A DNA stretch of 24,021 bases from JAYUKV01 sp043764135 (lineage in GTDB: Bacteria; Patescibacteriota; JACMRA01), in the NCBI GenBank assembly GCA_043764135.1, contig JAYUKV010000152.1:1-24021 (forward strand), read 5' to 3'. The notes beneath the pieces are model-generated. The model was not told the DNA's origin and did not search any database. It saw nothing but the letters and a program-made list of their open reading frames with translations. The position numbers and the translations under genes were made by a program. Below are positions 7,725-14,759 of the stretch, in pieces (position 1 is the first letter of the stretch; each line of letters opens with the position of its first letter).

Positions 7725-8630
7725 ATGAATACACATATACCAGTATTATTAGACCCTATAATAGGGTTCTATAAATTATATAATGTAGGGTCTACAGTCT
7801 TTGACGGGACCTTTGGCGGAGGTGGTTATTCGGATGCTTTTATAAATCTTGGATCTAATGTTCATGCTTCGGATCTTGATGAAAATGCTATTAATCGAGC
7901 CTTTAAGCATGATAAATTAAGTCTTAAACAAGGTAATTTTGCAGATATTATAGCAGAATATGAGGATAAGTATTTTGATCTAATTGTAGTTGATTTGGGT
8001 TTTAGTAATAATCAATTATTAATAGATGACAAAGGATTTAGTTATCAAAAGAAGGATCAAATACTTGATTTGAGATATGATGCAAGTAGCGGTAAGTCAG
8101 CTTCTGAATTCTTGCTTGCTAATAACTATGATACGATAAGAAGAGTCTTGTTTGATAATTCAGGTGAGCAATTTAGCAATAAAATAGCAACCAAAATTGT
8201 AGAAAAAAGAGAAGGTTACAAAATAATCAAAGTTTCTGATTTAGAAGCTTGGGTTGTAGAAGCTATTCCTATGAAATTCTATAACAAGCGTAACCAAGTC
8301 TTATCTAGAGTTTGGCAGGCTTTAAGAATACATATTAATTCAGAGTTCGAATCTTTAAGAAATTTTTTGGATATCGCACCTTCTAAACTTAGAATTGGTG
8401 GAATATTATGTGTAGTTAACTTTCATTCCTTGGAAGATAAAATAACAACTAAGAAGTTTCGAGATTTATCAAAAACTTTTGACCTAGATAATTACGGCAA
8501 TAAATCACAAGACTATGAACTTCTTACCAAAAGACCAATCGTACCCGACCAACAAGAGCTAGATTCTAACACACAATCTAGATCAGCAACACTAAGAGTA
8601 ATTAGAAGATGTCCAGAACTAAACAAATAA
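7725..8630 (+). CDS. rsmH: 16S rRNA (cytosine1402-N4)-methyltransferase RsmH
   Basis: 301 residues from ATG 7725, one base after the preceding stop; an in-frame TTG at 7716 is possible but overlaps the upstream gene. Family hallmarks are HIPVLLDPII at the N-terminus, the SAM-binding FDGTFGGGGYSDAF (26-39), the VDLGFSNNQL stretch followed by GFSYQKKDQILDLRYD, and the C-terminal VVNFHSLEDKI. The enzyme methylates N4 of C1402 in the decoding centre of the 30S subunit. rsmH (mraW) usually lies in the division/cell-wall cluster, and here it follows a Mur ligase. trmB overlaps its end by 22 bases, which suggests translational coupling. Confidence 0.95.
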   Translation: MNTHIPVLLDPIIGFYKLYNVGSTVFDGTFGGGGYSDAFINLGSNVHASDLDENAINRAFKHDKLSLKQGNFADIIAEYEDKYFDLIVVDLGFSNNQLLIDDKGFSYQKKDQILDLRYDASSGKSASEFLLANNYDTIRRVLFDNSGEQFSNKIATKIVEKREGYKIIKVSDLEAWVVEAIPMKFYNKRNQVLSRVWQALRIHINSEFESLRNFLDIAPSKLRIGGILCVVNFHSLEDKITTKKFRDLSKTFDLDNYGNKSQDYELLTKRPIVPDQQELDSNTQSRSATLRVIRRCPELNK

Positions 8631-9241
8631 AATACGATGCATTCAAATCAGACCCCAAATGTTTTTCTTACTATTGGGGTGAAGACAAAACTGATCTTAT
8701 CAACACTATCAATTCATTAGCTGAAGGTAGAAAGATTTTTGTTGAATTATGTGCAGGTTATTGTGATTATTCACTAGAGTTTGCACGTAATCATAAAGAT
8801 TACTTATGTATTGCTGTCGATATTAAAGAGGATAGATTATATAGCGGCTTAAGAGTTGCAAAAGAAGAAGAGCTAGATAATTTTATTTGTTTAAGATTAA
8901 ACATTAGTCATTTATCAGAAGTATTTGAGAATTATATTGACCTGATTTATCTGGTCCACCCAGATCCTCAAGTAAATAATAAACGCAAAAGATTAAACCA
9001 ACCCAAATACATTAAGTCATATGAATCGGCGCTCAAGCAATCTGGACAAATTGTGTTAATTACAGATAACAATGACTTCTATAATGAATACCTTGAAAAT
9101 AATCATTTAGGTATCATTAATTCAACATTCAATGCAGAGCTTGAATTAAGCGAGATTAAGATTCTACCAACAAGGTATAATCAAAAATTTATTAACTTAG
9201 ATAACAACACCAAGGTAGGATTGTTTATTAAATCAGTATAA
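8609..9241 (+). CDS. trmB: tRNA (guanine46-N7)-methyltransferase TrmB
   Basis: 210 residues, starting inside the last codons of rsmH. Residues 43-52 (IFVELCAGYC) form the SAM-binding glycine-rich loop, followed by an acidic residue at the end of strand 2 (VDIKEDR). The TrmB signature is altered: the usual PDPWxKxRHxKRR reads HPDPQVNNKRKRLNQP, keeping PDP and the basic residues but losing the Trp. LPTRYNQKF near the C-terminus matches the TxYExKF motif, with Asn in place of Glu. The enzyme makes m7G46 in the tRNA variable loop. The divergence may reflect lineage drift, and activity is inferred from the family. Confidence 0.85.
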   Translation: MSRTKQIKYDAFKSDPKCFSYYWGEDKTDLINTINSLAEGRKIFVELCAGYCDYSLEFARNHKDYLCIAVDIKEDRLYSGLRVAKEEELDNFICLRLNISHLSEVFENYIDLIYLVHPDPQVNNKRKRLNQPKYIKSYESALKQSGQIVLITDNNDFYNEYLENNHLGIINSTFNAELELSEIKILPTRYNQKFINLDNNTKVGLFIKSV

Positions 9242-9522
9242 AATCAAATCCTTGGTGAGGTTATACTAATAACGTTGCTTGGCGAAGTGTGAATGGTTCT
9301 AATGCAACAAATCCAAACGGTGAGGGTGAGTTTACCACTAACCAAGATTACCCGCTTACCTGGTTTAACAAAGATAAAGATGTAATGGTCTCTCAACACG
9401 TTTATCGAACTGTTGGTGGTATTACTTCTAATGTCATTGATCCAGGTGGTATTATCAATCTTGGTAAAATCGAACCTAACTCTTGTAGAGAATTCAACAG
9501 AGGCCAATATTCTGGTTGGTAA
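9232..9522 (+). pseudogene. Start-less gene remnant with one in-frame TGA
   Basis: This frame is open from 9232 (inside the end of trmB) to TAA 9520-9522 if the TGA at 9256-9258 is sense. Without that, a 77-residue ORF from GTG 9289 remains. There is no ATG and no ribosome site. The protein is rich in Gly and Asn (NGSNATNPNGEGEF, VGGITSNVIDPGGI) and ends in QYSGW, like a piece of a beta-rich secreted or phage-tail-like protein. By hand count 9289-9522 is about 38% G+C, richer than its neighbours. A hairpin follows at 9632-9656. I take it as the 3' end of a deleted gene; a short real gene with an unusual start is the alternative. Confidence 0.45.
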
Positions 9523-9631
9523 TAAGATAATAGACTTGTCATCATTTTAAAACTAACAGTTTTATTATTCATTTTAATATAAATGATTATTTTAGCTATA
9601 CAATTCTTAATTTTGAGCAAGCCTAGCCCAT

Positions 9632-9660
9632 TCCTCGGGTAATAAATACCCGAGGATTTA
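9632..9660 (+). terminator. GC-rich hairpin, possible terminator
   Basis: Arms TCCTCGGGTA and TACCCGAGGA (10 bp, perfect) surround the loop ATAAA. Only a weak ATTTA tract follows, so this is a modest intrinsic terminator or just a stable palindrome between the remnant and the next gene. Confidence 0.5.
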
Positions 9661-9676
9661 TCAGATTTAATTTAAT

Positions 9677-10000
9677 ATGAAATACTTAAAACAATTTGCA
9701 ATCGACATTATGTGGTTGATGCTACCTTTTTTCTCTTTTTACACCTTACTTATACAAATAATTTTCAAGCCAATGAGTTATACAAAATTCTTTTTTATAA
9801 ATGCAATAATTTTAACAATTATAATTCCACTTGGTTATATAACAAGATTATATTTTGTACCTCAAGTGATTTTGCTAAACCTTTCTAATAAATTAGGGGT
9901 AGATGTTATATATGTATTTTCAACATTTTTTATCTGTTCGTTAATCACTACAATATTACTTTATAAATTCTTTGTTTCCAAAGAGTCAGAAGTTATATAA
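9677..10000 (+). CDS. Small membrane protein, unknown function
   Basis: 107 residues with three hydrophobic segments, at about 8-30, 38-58 and 76-100, ending in a short charged tail. No family is recognised. ATG is the first start; there is no obvious Shine-Dalgarno sequence. A terminator with a T8 run follows at 10069-10097, so it is its own unit. Confidence 0.6.
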   Translation: MKYLKQFAIDIMWLMLPFFSFYTLLIQIIFKPMSYTKFFFINAIILTIIIPLGYITRLYFVPQVILLNLSNKLGVDVIYVFSTFFICSLITTILLYKFFVSKESEVI

Positions 10001-10068
10001 AATATAAACTTATTCAAAAATCAATTTATTTAAAACTTTAGAAAAAAAATTTCTATTTAATACCTGTT

Positions 10069-10097
10069 CCTAATATTCTGGATTAGGTCTTTTTTTT
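10069..10097 (+). terminator. Intrinsic terminator
   Basis: Stem CCTAAT (10069-10074) / ATTAGG (10082-10087), 7-nt loop, followed by TCTTTTTTTT. It lies about 70 bases after the stop of the small membrane protein gene. Confidence 0.7.
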
Positions 10098-10171
10098 ATC
10101 TAAATCTCTATTTATTGAATACTTGCATTGTAACCAATGGCTCAGTATATTAACTTTATACTCTATATTTA

Positions 10172-10206
10172 TTGACTAAATCAACAAAAACTGTTATTGT
10201 TAAATT
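10172..10206 (+). promoter_or_regulatory. Leaderless promoter
   Basis: TTGACT (10172-10177), 17 bp, TATTGT (10195-10200), six bases, ATG at 10207. The distances equal those before the gene at 2341, so transcription should start at or next to the ATG. Confidence 0.6.
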
Positions 10207-10386
10207 ATGTCTTCGTACACACAACTATTAAATTCATATCAAATTATGGCTTCAAATAAGATTACCCCGTTCCACGGCTCGGTGTATATGTGTGTATCTA
10301 ATGTCACATTAAATGTTATCAAAATGATTAATTTTAATGTGTCACAACTTAAGAGTATAAGTTTTTATCGAACCTCAAGAATATAA
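10207..10386 (+). CDS. 59-aa leaderless small ORF upstream of the MFS gene
   Basis: ATG 10207 to TAA 10384-10386 encodes 59 residues with no hydrophobic helix, rich in Ser, Asn and Ile (MSSYTQLLNSYQIMASNK at the start). I recognise no family. The support for it being a gene is the promoter spaced exactly for a leaderless transcript. Against it, the same DNA carries inverted repeats and TGTCAC motifs that look regulatory, so it may be a leader ORF or a chance frame. Confidence 0.4.
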   Translation: MSSYTQLLNSYQIMASNKITPFHGSVYMCVSNVTLNVIKMINFNVSQLKSISFYRTSRI

Positions 10387-10453
10387 TTTAATTATTCTTG
10401 AATGGTTTATTCCTAAATATCCTATAACTTTAAGCTGTGACATATTGTCACAG
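10302..10453. promoter_or_regulatory. Control region of the MFS gene with TGTCAC motifs and inverted repeats
   Basis: Three copies of a TGTCAC motif occur: 10302-10307, 10340-10345, and a perfect inverted repeat CTGTGACA-TAT-TGTCACAG at 10435-10453. A second inverted repeat, TCAAGAATA / TATTCTTGA with a 9-nt centre, lies at 10375-10401, and CACATTAA / TTAATGTG brackets the first two motifs. The last repeat sits 25 bases before the MFS start, where a bound repressor or an mRNA hairpin could control expression. The regulator is unknown. Confidence 0.5.
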
Positions 10454-10478
10454 TTTATTGTTTATTGAGGTTTTTCGG

Positions 10479-11651
10479 ATGATACAATTGAAATTGTATT
10501 CAATTTATTGGATGCTCTATAAGTTTGGGTTTACCTGTACGAGCTTTGTATATACTGCTAGATTGGTTGAGAAGTTTGGGTTTACTAACCAACAGGTTAT
10601 GAGTCTTAACTTTATTTACTTTACTTCTTCACTTCTGCTTGAAGTGCCAACTGGAATTATATCAGATCGCTTCGGTGCCAAGAAAGCCATAAGTTTAGGT
10701 GCTTTTTGCTGGTTTCTTGGTGCGGTTGGGTACACGTACGGATCCAATTATTATCATTTTGCTCTTTGCGAGATTGTATGTGCAATTGGTGCAGCCTTCT
10801 TAAGTGGTGCAAGTGATTGTTGGGTCGGTGGTCATTTTAATGATTATCAAAAACTCGTAACTTACCGTTCTAACCTTAATCAAAAGATTAGAATATTATC
10901 AGTAATTCTTACACTTGCTGTGGGATTGTATGCTGATAAGGCGAGTCTAGATTTTCCTTATTATATTGCTGGTTTGATGTTTCTTATGAGTTTTGTTGTT
11001 ACTTTGTTGTTTGACAATCATGTTATCGATAAAGAACATAAAATTCCTAGCTTTAACCAGTCTTTGAAATTCTACTTTAGCAATATACGACTATCAAGTC
11101 TTGGACTTCTTGCCCTAAGTAACATGTTGTGGCTAGCACCAGTATTCATGTTATGGGGACCTGTCATGCGACAAGATATGCAGCTTAATACCTCTTGGAT
11201 GGCAATAGGCTCTAGCGTACTTAGTATCGGAATGGTAGCAGGGGGGATAATGGAAAGAAAACTTGAAACAATCTTGAATCGCAATAAGTATTTAACAGAA
11301 ATTGCTCTTCAAGTACTAAAAGGTATATCTATTGTCTTACTTGCAGTAAATATCAAGTCAGGTATTGGAGTGTTTTTGTTGTGTTTCTTTGTTGTGGAGA
11401 TTTTTCACGAAGCTAGCATGCAATTTCACTTTAACCATGTTCACAAGTTCTATATTGGTCGCCCTGATGAAGCTACCATTGGATCTATCCATTCATTGCT
11501 AGGTAGAATGGGAGGTGGGCTAGGTAACTTGTGTCTAGGGTATTTTGCTGATAGTTATGGTCGTCAATACTCTTGGATTATCTCTGGAGTAATGATGGCT
11601 TGTACAGCAATAATAATTTATTTTACCGTTAGAACAGTCGAGAAACACTAA
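10479..11651 (+). CDS. MFS transporter
   Basis: 390 residues from ATG 10479, preceded by GAGG at a workable spacing; a longer reading from GTG 10437 would start inside the palindrome and is less likely. There are about 12 hydrophobic segments. The MFS motif A is at the TM2-TM3 loop (GIISDRFGAKKA, about 59-70), and a related GYFADSYGRQYSW stretch lies near the end. The LLEVPTG segment before motif A is common in drug- or small-molecule-exporter MFS proteins. The substrate is unknown. It is flanked by an operator-like region upstream and a terminator at 11661-11690, so it forms a single unit. Many codons end in C or G compared with the ABC cassette genes. Confidence 0.85.
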   Translation: MIQLKLYSIYWMLYKFGFTCTSFVYTARLVEKFGFTNQQVMSLNFIYFTSSLLLEVPTGIISDRFGAKKAISLGAFCWFLGAVGYTYGSNYYHFALCEIVCAIGAAFLSGASDCWVGGHFNDYQKLVTYRSNLNQKIRILSVILTLAVGLYADKASLDFPYYIAGLMFLMSFVVTLLFDNHVIDKEHKIPSFNQSLKFYFSNIRLSSLGLLALSNMLWLAPVFMLWGPVMRQDMQLNTSWMAIGSSVLSIGMVAGGIMERKLETILNRNKYLTEIALQVLKGISIVLLAVNIKSGIGVFLLCFFVVEIFHEASMQFHFNHVHKFYIGRPDEATIGSIHSLLGRMGGGLGNLCLGYFADSYGRQYSWIISGVMMACTAIIIYFTVRTVEKH

Positions 11652-11660
11652 TATCTGCAA

Positions 11661-11690
11661 AAACCCCTTAATGTTAATTGAGGGGTTTAT
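11661..11690 (+). terminator. Intrinsic terminator of the MFS gene
   Basis: Arms AAACCCCT (11661-11668) and AGGGGTTT (11681-11688) surround a 12-nt loop, followed by ATCTTAA. It lies ten bases after the stop codon. Confidence 0.7.
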
Positions 11691-11732
11691 CTTAACTATT
11701 GTATTTGAAAAAAAATATGTTGGAGGTATATT

Positions 11733-11786
11733 ATGAAAAGGGATTTGGACTTAATTATTTTGACTAAAGTAGTAAATATTTGTTAA
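11733..11786 (+). CDS. Possible 17-aa peptide with a strong ribosome site
   Basis: GGAGG lies eight bases before ATG 11733, the best Shine-Dalgarno sequence seen in the window. The ORF reads MKRDLDLIILTKVVNIC and ends in TAA. It overlaps the promoter of the next gene (TTGACT at 11760). It could be a leader peptide or chance; nothing else supports it. Confidence 0.25.
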   Translation: MKRDLDLIILTKVVNIC

Positions 11787-11789
11787 TAT
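11760..11789 (+). promoter_or_regulatory. Promoter of the surface protein gene
   Basis: TTGACT (11760-11765), 17-18 bp, TTAATA / TAATAT (11783-11789). The leader to ATG 11825 is about 30 nt, AT-rich, without a clear ribosome site. Confidence 0.5.
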
Positions 11790-11824
11790 AATAATATTAT
11801 TCAACACAGAACATTTCAATAAAT

Positions 11825-13180
11825 ATGAACAAAAAAATCAGACCCTATCAAGAATCAATTGCATACAAAACGATTGACGATGTTATGGCTTCAGTAGGCA
11901 AGCCAACAATTAACAAATTTGATTATATAAAAAAAGAATCAAATACCAAATCCAGGCTTGTAATAGGAGTAATTGCAATTATTAGTTCGGCATTGTTACT
12001 ATCACTAATAGTGATTTTGCCATCTTTTGTTGGTAAGGCAGAGATATTACCTGTAACTTCAACACCATCTAATGAAAGGCTTGCAATAACTTCAAAAAAT
12101 TCTGCTTTTTTTGTTAAACATCAAGATAAATACTATTACTCACAAAATAATAATGGGATATGGTCCTTAGATCTTGGTTTTATTACTGGTCAAACCCAGA
12201 TAGAGATTGGCAACTTTATTGATATTGGTTCTTTTAAGATTCATTCTGCCAAAACAGAAAAAATTGATATTAACAGAAATTATACAATCGCTTCTATAGA
12301 AGCTAAACTAAAAAAATTTATCCCTTCTAAAACATCAGAATTTACTATAGATATTAATTCAAAAGAGTCATATTTCAAAGTTTTAAACAATGAAAAAACT
12401 ATTTACGAAACCAATTCAAGTAACAATATATGCAAATCAAGGTTTGAAGATAAAACAATAATTACCTGTCCGTATAATAATATTGAAGAAGCAACTACAA
12501 TTCAAAATGCACTTACTATCCAAGATGAATATGGAAACTCCAAAAGTTTAGAAGCAGTCACATCCGAAATTGTTCCCGCAAATGATTTTTACTGTGACAC
12601 AAGTAGTATTTACATATATTCTAAGATTTACTGTTACGGTTTTAAAGATGGTAAAATCAAACTTCCTTCAGGAGAGATATTAGACTATATTGGAAAAACC
12701 AGAATTATACTACCTGTGGAGACTGTCGATGGAGAGAACAATATAGATTTTGTAATGACTGATATTCATGAGTTAGAAAGTGTGGTAAAATTGAATTTTA
12801 ATTATGATAAAGCACCGCTTAATGTCAAAATTACAAACGGTGAAAAACTTACTGCAAATTCAAATAAAGAAATAGTCTCAATTCAATATACATTAACAGG
12901 GAATTATTCTGTGCTCGTTACAGGTAGAAAATTCGATAAAGATTTGACTTCCAAGCTTACAATCTTATCAACTACAGCTAATAGAAATCAAGAAACCAAT
13001 ATCCTAAATTCAAATATTGCTCTTAATTATGAAGAAGTTAGAAGCATTAAAAACTTTGATCAATTAAATTCTGCTGTTCTAGATATTGTGTTTACAGATA
13101 TAAATGGTAGAACAGTCTCTAAGACTTGCGCAACTAGAGGCTATGAGGAAAATGGTTATATTTTGAAAGTAACTTGTTAA
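11825..13180 (+). CDS. Membrane-anchored extracytoplasmic protein, unknown function
   Basis: 451 residues. A 45-residue basic cytoplasmic tail precedes one transmembrane helix (about 45-70) that acts as a signal anchor. The rest is beta-rich and probably outside the membrane. Three cysteine pairs stand at regular places: NIC...ITC (about 203-216), FYC...IYC (about 256-270) and KTC...VTC at the extreme C-terminus, suggesting three disulfide-closed modules, perhaps Ig-like folds. No enzymatic motif was seen. The first DUF4419 gene follows 64 bases later with its own promoter, so cotranscription is possible but not required. Confidence 0.7.
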   Translation: MNKKIRPYQESIAYKTIDDVMASVGKPTINKFDYIKKESNTKSRLVIGVIAIISSALLLSLIVILPSFVGKAEILPVTSTPSNERLAITSKNSAFFVKHQDKYYYSQNNNGIWSLDLGFITGQTQIEIGNFIDIGSFKIHSAKTEKIDINRNYTIASIEAKLKKFIPSKTSEFTIDINSKESYFKVLNNEKTIYETNSSNNICKSRFEDKTIITCPYNNIEEATTIQNALTIQDEYGNSKSLEAVTSEIVPANDFYCDTSSIYIYSKIYCYGFKDGKIKLPSGEILDYIGKTRIILPVETVDGENNIDFVMTDIHELESVVKLNFNYDKAPLNVKITNGEKLTANSNKEIVSIQYTLTGNYSVLVTGRKFDKDLTSKLTILSTTANRNQETNILNSNIALNYEEVRSIKNFDQLNSAVLDIVFTDINGRTVSKTCATRGYEENGYILKVTC

Positions 13181-13184
13181 TATT

Positions 13185-13213
13185 TTGACATATTGAAAAT
13201 TAAATGTTATTAG
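13185..13213 (+). promoter_or_regulatory. Promoter of the first DUF4419 gene
   Basis: TTGACA (13185-13190), 17 bp, TATTAG (13208-13213), and about 25 nt of leader before ATG 13245. Confidence 0.6.
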
Positions 13214-13244
13214 TCTTCTTGTTGTCTATAAAAGAAATAATCTG

Positions 13245-14312
13245 ATGATTATCAACAATCCAAGTTTTGAAGCACAAGGTCTAATTGAATCGAACAGTAT
13301 AACAAAAGTAGATAACACAGATTTTTTAAAAAAAATCGCTTCTACGGATGATATTTATTTTCGGTCAAACAGGACTATTTCCACTTCGCTTCCAGATATG
13401 TACCAAGGCGATAATGCTGAAATTGGTGCAAGTATTCTATTGATGGGAACTGCGTATGCAGGTTATGCAAATCATAATAGTTTTGCATTAACTCCTGATA
13501 TGATTTGGTCTTTAATCAGCGACACTGTTGCTAAGACAGTTACGCTATATCCTGACCAATACTCTCACTTGTTTATGCATGGGGAATGGGATGGTACCAA
13601 AAAACAGATTACTGTTCGAAACGATTCGCAAACTCTTGATCAAGAGTGGGCAACATCAATTAACATGTTCCGTGGAGAAATGGAACAACTTGTTCCACAA
13701 TCGACTATTGAAGCTATGATTCCAACTTTTTCCACCACTGGAGAAATGGAAAGTCTCGCTTCGTTGTTGTCCTTTATGGATGCAGGTTCGTCTTATTATA
13801 CTTATCGTGTGATGTCGATGTGTGGAGTTCCTAAAATAAAACTTTTGGGTACTGCAACAGATTACATGTTGATTTATCAAAAGCTTGATTGGATCGAAAG
13901 TAACGTTGAACATCTAGAAGGTTACGCACAATACCTAAAACCAATTCTGATGAAAATAGCCGAAACATTGGCTATTGCAGATTCTAAAATCGATTATGAT
14001 TTTTGGGGCAATTGTGTAAAAAAAGGTAATCAAAATGGTTCTGGAGGTGGACCAATGATGACTGGTTGGCTTGGGGCTTTTTGTGGTTATGAATACAACA
14101 AAACAAAAAATCAGCTCAAAGATTACTCCAAAACTCGTTACATTGAAGAGTATATGACACGAAATATTGGGTGTTGTGTACCAATTGTAAATTTTGTATG
14201 GGAAGGGTTTGGTAATAGCTACGATATGAAGTTTATCGGCGGTATTATCAGCTCTTCTGTACAAGATGGGTTCATCATTCCTGAATTCGGTTATGCTGTT
14301 GTCAAAGGATAG
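13245..14312 (+). CDS. DUF4419 protein, copy 1
   Basis: 355 residues, cytoplasmic (no signal peptide or membrane helix). The DUF4419 pattern runs through the whole protein: LTPDMIWSLISDTVAKTV (about 82-99), ITVRNDSQTL, a STTGEMESLASLLSFMDAG helix, SYYTYRVMSMCGVPKIKLLG, DYDFWGNCV, GGPMMTGWLGAFCGY, then FIGGI and FGYAVVKG at the end. DUF4419 has no established biochemical function that I know of. It is closely similar along its length to the gene at 14760, a tandem duplication. Strong promoter upstream and strong terminator at 14350-14385. The codon usage is richer in G and C than the ABC cassette, suggesting transfer or higher expression. Confidence 0.85.
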   Translation: MIINNPSFEAQGLIESNSITKVDNTDFLKKIASTDDIYFRSNRTISTSLPDMYQGDNAEIGASILLMGTAYAGYANHNSFALTPDMIWSLISDTVAKTVTLYPDQYSHLFMHGEWDGTKKQITVRNDSQTLDQEWATSINMFRGEMEQLVPQSTIEAMIPTFSTTGEMESLASLLSFMDAGSSYYTYRVMSMCGVPKIKLLGTATDYMLIYQKLDWIESNVEHLEGYAQYLKPILMKIAETLAIADSKIDYDFWGNCVKKGNQNGSGGGPMMTGWLGAFCGYEYNKTKNQLKDYSKTRYIEEYMTRNIGCCVPIVNFVWEGFGNSYDMKFIGGIISSSVQDGFIIPEFGYAVVKG

Positions 14313-14349
14313 ATGTAAATAGTTTAGAAGATCTTGTAGTTAAGATCGT

Positions 14350-14385
14350 TTCCCTCTAGTTGTAATACTAGAGGGAATTTTTTAT
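14350..14385 (+). terminator. Strong intrinsic terminator
   Basis: Arms TTCCCTCTAGT (14350-14360) and ACTAGAGGGAA (14367-14377), 11 bp perfect, loop TGTAAT, followed by TTTTTTATTT. It ends the first DUF4419 gene. Confidence 0.85.
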
Positions 14386-14452
14386 TTGAGAAATTCCAAT
14401 AATAATTTGAAAAATATAATTAGCAATAATTATTTCATAATATAAATAATTC

Positions 14453-14560
14453 CTCACCAAGTGGCTTTTAGGCCACTTGGTGAGAGAAGAACCGGAAATT
14501 GACCAGGTCAATTTCCGGCTTTCTCCTCCTCATTGAACCCCGAAAGGGACTCAATGAGGA
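14453..14560. repeat. Three perfect hairpins in a row, structured GC-rich island
   Basis: Hairpin 1: 13-bp arms 14453-14465 / 14472-14484 (CTCACCAAGTGGC). Hairpin 2: 13-bp arms 14492-14504 / 14506-14518 (CCGGAAATTGACC) around a single A. Hairpin 3: 10-bp arms 14527-14536 / 14551-14560 (TCCTCATTGA) with an inner CCC/GGG pairing. The bases just before hairpin 1 and the end of hairpin 3 could also pair (ATTCCTCA with TGAGGAAAT). They lie in very AT-rich intergenic DNA without a T tract behind them, so they are not ordinary terminators. The rest of 14312-14760 holds one terminator, these hairpins and a promoter, and no convincing ORF. Confidence 0.75.
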
Positions 14561-14688
14561 AATATTTAATATTCTATAAATTTCCAATATAATATAAATT
14601 CTATCTAAATTTAATATTTTGTAATTGTGCCGAAACCATATTGAAAATAAATAAAAATAAAAAGTGTGTAGTTTTAAGAATGTACTTA

Positions 14689-14717
14689 TTGACAATAAGT
14701 AATTTATACATTATCTA
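14689..14717 (+). promoter_or_regulatory. Promoter of the second DUF4419 gene
   Basis: TTGACA (14689-14694), 17 bp, TATCTA (14712-14717). A leader of about 36 nt contains AGAGGA (14747-14752), a good ribosome site seven bases before ATG 14760. Confidence 0.6.
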
Positions 14718-14759
14718 TTATAAAGTCTAATGTAGACTAAATTAGTAGAGGAAACGACT

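Noticed and set aside
9244..9507. Minus-strand ORF of 87 codons opposite the 9232-9522 remnant
   Set aside because: The plus frame has the more protein-like composition (Gly/Asn-rich with aromatic residues) and a hairpin after its stop; the minus frame has no promoter or start signal.
14340..14570. CRISPR array or IS ends suggested by several repeats
   Set aside because: The repeats are different inverted repeats, not a repeated unit with spacers, and no transposase or target duplication is visible.
14468..14695. 75-codon minus-strand ORF across the hairpin island
   Set aside because: It runs through the perfect hairpins and an AT-rich stretch, has no ribosome site or terminator, and its product looks like translated AT-rich noise.
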